Assembly: GCA_002794515.1 (NCBI GenBank)
Contig: PGTJ01000207.1
Location: forward strand, 1-5,048
Direction of reading: 5' to 3'
From: Phototrophicales bacterium
GTDB lineage: Bacteria; Chloroflexota; Anaerolineae; Aggregatilineales; Phototrophicaceae
DNA length: 5,048 nt
Positions within the stretch are counted from its first letter, which is position 1; each line of letters starts with the position of its first letter. The notes below the pieces were generated by a model. That model was not told the DNA's origin. It did not search any database and was given only the letters and a program-made list of their open reading frames with translations. A program made the translations under genes and the position numbers. This document shows positions 1-5,048 of the stretch, piece by piece.

Positions 1-20
1 GAATAACACCCAAGCAATTC

Positions 21-56
21 AAGGCAGGGTATAAACAGATAACCACCCTGCCTTTT
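21..56 (+). terminator. Hairpin with T-run upstream of the permease genes: intrinsic terminator or intercistronic attenuator
   Basis: AAGGCAGGGT at 21-30 is a perfect inverted repeat of ACCCTGCCTT at 45-54, giving a 10-bp stem with a 14-nt loop, and the 3' arm runs into TTTT (53-56). The Shine-Dalgarno of the first permease begins only 7 nt after the stem. By inference this ends, or partly ends, transcription of a gene left of the window. In binding-protein transporters such hairpins often lie between the abundant binding protein and its permeases and lower permease expression. Codons 1-6 read GAA TAA, which could be the end of that upstream gene, but one other frame also stays open to 62, so this is not decided. 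The T-run is short, so read-through is likely. Confidence 0.65.
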
Positions 57-60
57 CAAT

Positions 61-66
61 AGAGGA
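61..66 (+). promoter_or_regulatory. Ribosome binding site of the first permease
   Basis: AGAGGA lies 7 nt before the ATG at 74. It fixes this start codon, and the protein that follows begins with a short polar stretch before the first hydrophobic segment. Confidence 0.75.
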
Positions 67-73
67 TTATTTC

Positions 74-1648
74 ATGAACTCAACTATATCTTCTGTATCC
101 AGACCGAGTTATCACATCACTGACTTTTTGGGCGCAATATTGCTCATATTGCTACAACTCGGCGTGTTCATGGGTTGGAATATCGACCCATCACTCTCAC
201 AACCCGATTTTATCATCTTCACCATTGGCATGGTGATTGGCATCATCGGTGTGGGACTAAATTTATATGATGTGACAACCCGCGAAATTGCCAAAAAGGT
301 ATTATTCACCTCTGGGTTGGTGATATTGCTCTATTTTGGCAGTTTATTCGCCCAAAATAGCCTCATCAACGATTTCTCTGCCCTATTTGGCGCGGGATTT
401 TGGCTCTCTGCATTGATGTGCATTGGGTTATGTGTGCAATATCTGTTGCCCACCCCAGAAACACTCACCACATCATCACTGACCAAAATGATCGAAAAAA
501 GTCCTTTCAATGCGCTATTCGCCACAACATCGCTGGTATTAGTCGTGTTGAATTTGGCGCAGGGGGTATCTTTTATGCGCTTCCATGCCAATAAATTGAC
601 CTTGGGCGTGGTGGCGTTGGGCATCGGCATTTTTGGGGTGTGGCTCATTTTTTATTTCACCAACGAATTAGTCGAAAATTTGCCAGAAAAAATTCGTGAC
701 CGTTTGCGCCCATTTGTATTTGTTGGTCCTGCAGTCACCTTATTGGTGATTTTCTTAGTCTACCCCACCATCAATACGGTCATCCTCAGCTTCCGCGATG
801 ATAAAGGAAATATACCATGTTTGCGCGAGACCATCATCGTCAATGAGCGTGAACGCAGTGTGTGTAAAACAGAAATCGTGAATGGCGAAACGGTCGAGGT
901 CAAAGACTATTTTTATTTGGGCAATTACGATTATGCCATCAACAATCAAACGATGCGGATAGCCTTGCGTAACAATGTGCTATGGGTTGTCTTGGTCGTT
1001 GGTGTCACGGTTAGTTTGGGATTGGTCATCGCGGTGATGGTAGACCGCATCGGCAGGTGGGAGTCGTTAGCGAAGTCGGTCATATTCTTGCCAATGGCAA
1101 TCTCGGCAGTCGGTGCAAGCGTCATTTGGGGTTTTATGTATTTTGTGGAGGGCAAGCCGAACCGTCCACAAATTGGGTTGATTAATGCAATTATCGTTGG
1201 CACAGGTAATAAACCAATAGACATCCTCAATGATACATCGATCAACAATTATGCCTTAATCCTCATTATGATCTGGTTGCTCACAGGGTATTGTATGGTG
1301 ATCCTCTCGGCGGCAGTGAAAGGTGTGCCAGATGAATTGCTCGAAGCGGCACGCATTGACGGCGCGGGTGAAGTGCGGATTTTCTTTAGTGTGATTATCC
1401 CCTTCATTCGTGGGACGTTGTTGGTCGTCATCACCACTGTGTTCACGATGGTCTTGAAAGTATTCGATATTGTATATACCCTCACCGGTGGCAGGCGCGA
1501 GACAGAGGTTATCGCCAATCGCATGTTCAGGTCATTTTTTAATGAAGGTGATTATGGGCGTGGGAGCGCGCTGGCGGTCATCATGCTCATTGCACTATTG
1601 CCGATTGTGTTCTGGAATATCCGCAATTTAAGAAAGCAGAAGGCATAA
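74..1648 (+). CDS. aglF: Carbohydrate ABC transporter permease, AglF/MalF family, with extended membrane N-terminus
   Basis: This is one of the two membrane subunits of a sugar importer in the cytoplasmic membrane; it pairs with the next gene's product and passes sugar from an external binding protein. The 524-residue protein has two parts. Residues about 211-520 are the usual MetI-like permease. The first core helix is about 213-235, an extracytoplasmic loop follows, and further helices lie near 301-325, 334-357, 395-416, 446-466 and 498-516. The ATPase-docking EAA motif is EAA at 424-426, Gly430 and IIP at 441-443. The stretch FLPMAISAVGASVIWGF (338-354) and the later RPQIGLINAI (364-373) resemble alpha-glucoside permease AglF as I know it. 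Residues 1-205 add about six hydrophobic segments (about 18-34, 46-63, 77-93, 104-125, 146-162, 174-196), a large addition to the core. The permease assignment is secure; the substrate is inferred from resemblance and could be another oligosaccharide. Confidence 0.93.
   Translation: MNSTISSVSRPSYHITDFLGAILLILLQLGVFMGWNIDPSLSQPDFIIFTIGMVIGIIGVGLNLYDVTTREIAKKVLFTSGLVILLYFGSLFAQNSLINDFSALFGAGFWLSALMCIGLCVQYLLPTPETLTTSSLTKMIEKSPFNALFATTSLVLVVLNLAQGVSFMRFHANKLTLGVVALGIGIFGVWLIFYFTNELVENLPEKIRDRLRPFVFVGPAVTLLVIFLVYPTINTVILSFRDDKGNIPCLRETIIVNERERSVCKTEIVNGETVEVKDYFYLGNYDYAINNQTMRIALRNNVLWVVLVVGVTVSLGLVIAVMVDRIGRWESLAKSVIFLPMAISAVGASVIWGFMYFVEGKPNRPQIGLINAIIVGTGNKPIDILNDTSINNYALILIMIWLLTGYCMVILSAAVKGVPDELLEAARIDGAGEVRIFFSVIIPFIRGTLLVVITTVFTMVLKVFDIVYTLTGGRRETEVIANRMFRSFFNEGDYGRGSALAVIMLIALLPIVFWNIRNLRKQKA
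1638..1643 (+). promoter_or_regulatory. Ribosome binding site of the second permease
   Basis: AGAAGG, inside the last codons of the first permease, lies 9 nt before the ATG at 1653. It supports that start and suggests the two permeases are translated from one message. Confidence 0.6.
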
Positions 1649-1652
1649 CGAT

Positions 1653-2567
1653 ATGGGCGCGATTTCATTTTCGACACCAGCATCACAAGAGGTTTATATC
1701 AGTGGGACACGCCGTTCTCTGCGTCATGTATTTTCATCGGCATCGGTGCGGGTCGCGGTGTTGATTATCTGCATTCTATGGTCAATTCCCACATTCGGTT
1801 TGTTCGTCACATCATTCAGAGACCCGATAGAAATCAACCGTAGTGGTTGGTGGACAGCACTCACCCCACCATATGATGAGTTCACCCTCAAAAATTATGA
1901 AACCGTCCTCAGCGCCGATGGCATGGGTGTGTCGTTTGGCAATAGCCTGCTGGTGACAATTCCTTCGGTGGTTATCCCTATCACTATTGCGGCATTCGCC
2001 GCTTATGCCTTTGCATGGTTGCAATTTCCGGGCAGAGATTTCTTATTTGGGATGGTGGTGGTGTTACTGGCTGTGCCATTACACACGGCGCTCATCCCAC
2101 TATTACGGTTATATAGTGATGATAATATCAAACTGACAGGCACATTTTTGGGGATATGGCTGGCACATACGGGTTTTGGGTTGCCATTAGCCGTGTATTT
2201 GCTCTATGGATACATCTCCACCATCCCCAAAGAAATTATGGAATCGGCATTGATCGATGGCGCATCACCGTTCACGGCATTCACCCGTTTGGTTTTGCCC
2301 CTGTCTGTGCCTGCCATAGCATCCTTCGCCATCTTTCAATTTTTGTGGGTGTGGAACGACTTGCTGGTCGCGTTGGTATTTTTAGGCACACGCGATGAAA
2401 TCGCCGTCATGACGCGCACCCTACAAGAATTGGTCGGCTCGAAAGGGCAAAATTGGGAGGTGCTGACGGCGGGTGCATTTGTCACCATGATTGTGCCATT
2501 GCTCATCTTCCTGTTCTTACAACGGTACTTCGTGCGTGGCTTGATGGCTGGCTCGGTGAAGGGGTAG
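1653..2567 (+). CDS. aglG: Carbohydrate ABC transporter permease, AglG/MalG family
   Basis: This is the second membrane subunit of the sugar importer, expected to form a heterodimer with the preceding permease and to bind the ATPase on the cytoplasmic face. It has 304 residues, normal for the MalG type. Hydrophobic segments lie at about 33-54, 98-121, 131-152, 163-186, 219-243 and 272-291, matching the six-helix fold. The EAA loop reads ESALIDGA at 197-204, then LVLPLS at 213-218. Strong AglG-like landmarks are IWLAHTGFGLPLAVYLL (168-184), FAIFQFLWVWNDLLVA (225-240) and the C-terminal QRYFVRGLMAGSVKG, which is typical of the family. It starts 4 bp after the previous stop, so the pair is co-transcribed. 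No ATPase gene follows; transcription probably ends at the hairpin centred near 2645. Family is secure; the alpha-glucoside substrate is a resemblance-based inference. Confidence 0.95.
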   Translation: MGAISFSTPASQEVYISGTRRSLRHVFSSASVRVAVLIICILWSIPTFGLFVTSFRDPIEINRSGWWTALTPPYDEFTLKNYETVLSADGMGVSFGNSLLVTIPSVVIPITIAAFAAYAFAWLQFPGRDFLFGMVVVLLAVPLHTALIPLLRLYSDDNIKLTGTFLGIWLAHTGFGLPLAVYLLYGYISTIPKEIMESALIDGASPFTAFTRLVLPLSVPAIASFAIFQFLWVWNDLLVALVFLGTRDEIAVMTRTLQELVGSKGQNWEVLTAGAFVTMIVPLLIFLFLQRYFVRGLMAGSVKG

Positions 2568-2612
2568 ATTTCTGAATAGCTGATATATCCCCCAAACGGG
2601 TTTTGTTCAACA

Positions 2613-2676
2613 TAGATGGGCATGTCATGGCGGACTAACACGCGAGTGCATATGTCCGCCACCATCTAAATTTTTT
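2613..2676 (+). terminator. Two-part hairpin with T6 tract ending the permease operon
   Basis: An outer stem pairs TAGATGG (2613-2619) with CCATCTA (2662-2668). An inner stem pairs TGGCGGAC (2628-2635) with GTCCGCCA (2654-2661), leaving an 8-nt bulge on the 5' side only. The apical loop contains a small CAC-GCGA-GTG hairpin (2639-2648) whose loop fits the GNRA tetraloop pattern. Two As and then TTTTTT (2671-2676) follow. This is a convincing intrinsic terminator for the + strand. Read from the - strand the same hairpin forms, but it is followed by TGTTGAACAAAA rather than a T-run, so it is at best a weak terminator for the leu genes. Confidence 0.8.
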
Positions 2677-2713
2677 GCCTATATCTTCCCCATCCTCATC
2701 CCCAAAATCTATT

Positions 2714-3658
2714 TCATAACGCCGCAATCACAGCATGGGTGGTATCGGTTGTGTTGCCTGTATGCGCCGTATCATAAACCACACGGCGCAATTTTTCGGC
2801 ATCATCCACATAACCAAGATAGCTCAACATCATGCTGGCGCTCAAAAATGCCGCACGCGGGTCGGCGATGCCTTTGCCTGCAATATCGGGCGCACTGCCA
2901 TGCACAGGCTCGAACACCCCTACCCCGCTACCGATATTCGCTGAAGGTGCAATGCCCAAGCCTCCCGTCAGACCTGCGGCGAGGTCGCTGAGGATGTCGC
3001 CGAATAAATTGGTGGTGACAATCACATCAAAATCGTGTGGACGTTGCACCATGTGCATCGCCATAGCATCAATCAGCAATTCTTCGACTTGTAAATCGGG
3101 GTAGTCTTTCGCCACATCAAACGCCACCCGCCGAAACAACCCACAGGTTTCTTTGAGGACATTGGCTTTATGAACAATCGTCACTTTGCGTCGTCTGGAC
3201 ATGGCTTGTTCACAAGCGACTTTGGTGATGCGCTCCGATGCACCCACCGTGATGACGCGCTCCAAAATAGCAATCTGACCATCTGCCTCGACTCGCTCAC
3301 GCCCGCTATACATGCCTTCGGTGTTTTCGCGCACAATCAACATATCAATATCACCCCGTTTGGCGGGGCGCAAGTTGGCATACAAATTGAGCCTACGCCG
3401 TAAATTCAAAATTGGGCTGATATATCCATCGACTTTCTCCATCGGCGATTGTGTCGCCCCGAATAAAATGGCATCTGACGATTCGCATAAGGCGATAGTC
3501 TCTTTTGGGAGCGCATCGCCTATTTTTTGAAATGTGCCAAAACCTGCATCGGCATACCGCAATTGGAGCGGTAAATTCATGGCGCGCAAAACCTGTTCGG
3601 TGGCGGGGATGACCTCTGCGCCGATACCATCGCCGTTTATCAATGTCACTGTGTGCAT
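2714..3658 (-). CDS. leuB: 3-isopropylmalate dehydrogenase-type NAD-dependent beta-decarboxylating dehydrogenase
   Basis: This cytoplasmic enzyme is predicted to oxidise and decarboxylate 3-isopropylmalate to 2-oxoisocaproate, the third step specific to leucine synthesis. Visible family landmarks are NGDGIG at 8-13, LRRRLNLYANLRPAK at 86-100 (substrate-binding arginines), VRENTEGMY at 109-117, catalytic Lys164 in HKANVL, Asp197, TTNLFGDILSD at 215-225 (metal-binding aspartates) and VHGSAPDIAGKG at 252-263, whose Asp-Ile favours NAD over NADP. ENTEG is typical of homoisocitrate dehydrogenase and archaeal LeuB; classical bacterial LeuB has ELTGG. However, Ile83-Leu84 sit where Thermus LeuB has its two leucines and where Thermus homoisocitrate dehydrogenase has Arg85, which argues for isopropylmalate. 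At 314 residues it is about 20 shorter than the relatives I recall. It starts 3 bp after leuD with AAGGG 6 nt upstream. Homoisocitrate dehydrogenase is the main alternative. Confidence 0.85.
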   Translation of the reverse strand: MHTVTLINGDGIGAEVIPATEQVLRAMNLPLQLRYADAGFGTFQKIGDALPKETIALCESSDAILFGATQSPMEKVDGYISPILNLRRRLNLYANLRPAKRGDIDMLIVRENTEGMYSGRERVEADGQIAILERVITVGASERITKVACEQAMSRRRKVTIVHKANVLKETCGLFRRVAFDVAKDYPDLQVEELLIDAMAMHMVQRPHDFDVIVTTNLFGDILSDLAAGLTGGLGIAPSANIGSGVGVFEPVHGSAPDIAGKGIADPRAAFLSASMMLSYLGYVDDAEKLRRVVYDTAHTGNTTDTTHAVIAAL

Positions 3659-3661
3659 ACA

Positions 3662-4150
3662 TTACCCTTGTGTTAAAAATCGTCTCGATAACATGGCTGA
3701 TAATCCACCCGCATCGAGGATGGCTTGCACAGACGGCGATAGACGCGGGATGGGATATTGATCATCTAGATGATAGATATAACCCCCCTCTATGCGGATA
3801 GTATCGCCCGTCTTCACTTTGGCAGATAACCCCACACACACAATCGGATGCACACCCTGATTGATACAATTGCGGAAATATAACCCACTGAACGACTCGG
3901 CTATGATGATATTCACACCCGCCCACTTCAGGCAGGTCACGGCTTGTTCTCGGCTACTGCCATTGCCCCAATTACGCCCTGCGATGATCACATCCCCTGG
4001 TCGCACCGTTTTGGCAAAGGTGGGATCTAAATCTTCTAAGGCACGCGAGGCGATTTCTTCGGGTGTTCGTAGGGTATAGGTATATTTCCCCGCGAAAATC
4101 AGATCGGTGTTGATATTATCGCCATACACAAAACAACGATGTTCGCTCAT
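3662..4150 (-). CDS. leuD: 3-isopropylmalate dehydratase (isomerase) small subunit, archaeal-type LeuD
   Basis: This is the swivel-domain subunit that joins the iron-sulfur subunit LeuC to isomerise 2-isopropylmalate to 3-isopropylmalate in the cytoplasm; it supplies substrate-recognition residues. The protein has 162 residues, the size of the archaeal-type small subunit and shorter than the roughly 200 of the E. coli type. Landmarks are YGDNINTD at 9-16, the specificity loop GKYTYTLRT at 21-29, AGRNWGNGSSREQA at 57-70 (family hallmark) and ESFSGLYFRNCINQG at 85-99. A start at 4186 would add 12 residues buried in leuC. I prefer 4150 because it gives an ATGA overlap with the leuC stop, has AGAGGT 6 nt upstream, and places the GDNINTD motif at the usual distance from the N-terminus. 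The loop differs from both the YLRT of methanogen homoaconitase and the YLVY of methanogen isopropylmalate isomerase, so substrate is not fully settled. Confidence 0.87.
   Translation of the reverse strand: MSEHRCFVYGDNINTDLIFAGKYTYTLRTPEEIASRALEDLDPTFAKTVRPGDVIIAGRNWGNGSSREQAVTCLKWAGVNIIIAESFSGLYFRNCINQGVHPIVCVGLSAKVKTGDTIRIEGGYIYHLDDQYPIPRLSPSVQAILDAGGLSAMLSRRFLTQG
3665..3669 (-). promoter_or_regulatory. Ribosome binding site of leuB
   Basis: On the minus strand AAGGG lies inside the last codons of leuD, 6 nt before the ATG at 3658. It confirms that start and points to coupled translation of leuD and leuB. Confidence 0.7.
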
Positions 4151-5048
4151 GACATGACCTCTTCTGGATGCACAATATAACCACATAACGCGCTGGCGGC
4201 GACTACATATGGATTTGCCAGATAAATCGGCGCGTTGGTCGTCCCCATACGTCCCTTAAAGTTGCGACTGCCCGTGCTGATAGTCGCCTCGTCATCGGCT
4301 GGTACACCCAGATGATTGCCCATGCACGGACCACAACCCGGCGTGGCGATGCTCGCCCCTGCGTGGATTAAATCGGCAAGCACGCCTGTTTGCGTTGCAC
4401 GGAGCATGACATCGGCGCTGGCGGGGATGACGATCAGCCGCGTGCGGATTTTTTTGCCACGTAGCACCTGCGCCGCCATCGCCAAATCTTCATATCGTCC
4501 CCCTGTGCATGTGCCGATGAAGGCTTGCTGAATCGGCGTGCCAATCGTTTCATCTAAATCCACTACATTATCGGGCTGATGTGGCAAGGCAACTTGTGGC
4601 GCGAGATTTTGCACATCCAGCGTATATTCAGTCTCATAATGGGCATCGGGGTCGGGATAGATCGGCGTATACTGGCGGTCTGTCCGCATGGCAAGATAGT
4701 TGAAAATCATCTCATCTGGTGGAAAATACGCATTCATCGCGCCAAATTCCGCCATCATATTGGGGATAACAGGGCGTTCATCCAGCGATAGGGTACGCAT
4801 CGTATCGCCAAAAAATTCCACCGAGCGATATGCCCCCCCTTGAATGGATAAATCGCGCAAAATCCGCAATGCAATATCTTTCGCCGTTGTGCCGATGGGC
4901 AACGAACCGTTGAGCGTGATTTTGATGGCTTGTGGCACAGCCAACCACAACTCACCTGTCGCCCAAAGCGCCGCCATCTCGGTGCGCCCGACTCCCATGC
5001 CAAATGCGCCTAACCAACCGAAATGCGTGGTATGGCTATCTGAGCCAA
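4147..5048 (-). CDS. leuC: 3-isopropylmalate dehydratase (isomerase) large subunit, partial at the 5' end
   Basis: This is the 4Fe-4S catalytic subunit of the aconitase family and partners with the small subunit encoded next to it. The frame stays open to the window edge. The ATG at 4998 is internal, because the residues upstream of it (SDSHTTHFGWLGAFGMGVG, spanning the edge side of that Met) match the conserved DSHT...GALGAF region of the family. About 299 residues are visible of an expected 420 or so, so roughly 120 N-terminal residues are missing. Cluster cysteines are encoded at 4507-4509 (GTCTGGR) and at 4324-4326 and 4333-4335 (PGCGPCMG). GSRNFKGRMG near the C-terminus is another family hallmark. 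The short length after the cysteines and the separate small subunit show the archaeal-type enzyme. The usual CTNGR reads CTGGR here. The stop overlaps the leuD start as ATGA. Homoaconitase is the main alternative. Confidence 0.9.
   Translation of the reverse strand, partial: GSDSHTTHFGWLGAFGMGVGRTEMAALWATGELWLAVPQAIKITLNGSLPIGTTAKDIALRILRDLSIQGGAYRSVEFFGDTMRTLSLDERPVIPNMMAEFGAMNAYFPPDEMIFNYLAMRTDRQYTPIYPDPDAHYETEYTLDVQNLAPQVALPHQPDNVVDLDETIGTPIQQAFIGTCTGGRYEDLAMAAQVLRGKKIRTRLIVIPASADVMLRATQTGVLADLIHAGASIATPGCGPCMGNHLGVPADDEATISTGSRNFKGRMGTTNAPIYLANPYVVAASALCGYIVHPEEVMS
4157..4162 (-). promoter_or_regulatory. Ribosome binding site of leuD, deciding its start
   Basis: On the minus strand AGAGGT lies 6 nt before the ATG at 4150, inside the 3' end of leuC. 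It selects this start over the in-frame ATG at 4186. Confidence 0.75.

Noticed and set aside
331..1524. Several minus-strand open frames (65-105 codons) opposite the first permease
   Set aside because: They fall antisense to a well-supported membrane protein, have compositions expected from reversed hydrophobic codons, and show no recognisable motif.
2589..2606. CCC-AAAC-GGG followed by TTTTG as a possible small terminator just after the second permease
   Set aside because: Only 3 bp can pair, too weak next to the strong hairpin and T6 tract at 2613-2676.
2336..2665. Minus-strand open frame of 109 codons opposite the end of the second permease
   Set aside because: It mostly lies antisense to a clear AglG-type gene, begins inside the terminator hairpin, and resembles no family I know; it looks like a frame shadow.
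4151..4186. Upstream ATG at 4186 as the start of the small subunit
   Set aside because: It would add 12 residues lying entirely inside leuC; the ATG at 4150 has a well-spaced Shine-Dalgarno and the ATGA overlap with the leuC stop.
2714..5048. Reading the minus-strand trio as a lysine (alpha-aminoadipate) homoaconitase and homoisocitrate dehydrogenase set
   Set aside because: Possible because of the ENTEG motif, but the Arg85-equivalent of the dehydrogenase is Leu and the small-subunit loop lacks the homoaconitase Arg in an ungapped alignment, so the leucine-type assignment is preferred, with the alternative kept open.
1..5048. CRISPR arrays, insertion sequences, tRNA genes or defence and phage genes
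   Set aside because: No direct repeat series, transposase-like frame, terminal inverted repeats or tRNA-like fold was seen; nearly all of the window is accounted for by five metabolic and transport genes.

Overview
The window holds two complete ABC sugar-transporter permease genes on the + strand (74-2567) and, convergent with them, a leuC-leuD-leuB type gene set on the - strand (5048 down to 2714). The two groups are separated by a 146-bp intergenic stretch. Base composition is near half G+C, the genes are tightly packed, and most starts have clear Shine-Dalgarno sequences, so this is a bacterial chromosome. The two-subunit, archaeal-type isopropylmalate dehydratase next to AglF/AglG-like permeases, with moderate G+C, would fit a Chloroflexota (Anaerolineae-like) genome. 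That placement is an impression from protein style, not a demonstrated assignment.

Left part, + strand: a 10-bp hairpin with a short T-run (21-56) lies just before the first permease. It probably separates these genes from an upstream gene outside the window, plausibly the substrate-binding protein gene. The first permease (74-1648, AglF/MalF family) has about 200 extra N-terminal residues with about six extra hydrophobic segments. The second (1653-2567, AglG/MalG family) follows after 4 bp. Together they would form the transmembrane channel of an importer for an alpha-glucoside-like or other oligosaccharide. The binding protein and the ATPase are not in the window. The group ends at a strong two-part hairpin with a T6 tract (2613-2676).

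Right part, - strand, in transcription order: the large subunit of an isopropylmalate dehydratase/homoaconitase-type enzyme (leuC; its 5' end is cut off by the window edge), the small subunit (leuD; ATGA overlap with leuC) and a beta-decarboxylating dehydrogenase (leuB; 3 bp after leuD). These would catalyse consecutive steps: isomerisation of a 2-alkylmalate to the 3-alkylmalate, then oxidative decarboxylation to the 2-oxoacid. This would serve leucine synthesis, and possibly isoleucine by the citramalate route. Pocket residues in the dehydrogenase favour isopropylmalate over homoisocitrate, but its ENTEG motif and the small-subunit loop leave some doubt.

I found no mobile element, CRISPR array, tRNA or rRNA, and no novel multi-gene system. 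The points most worth a second look are the extended permease N-terminus, the nested terminator between the gene groups, and the mixed specificity signals in the LeuB/LeuD proteins.
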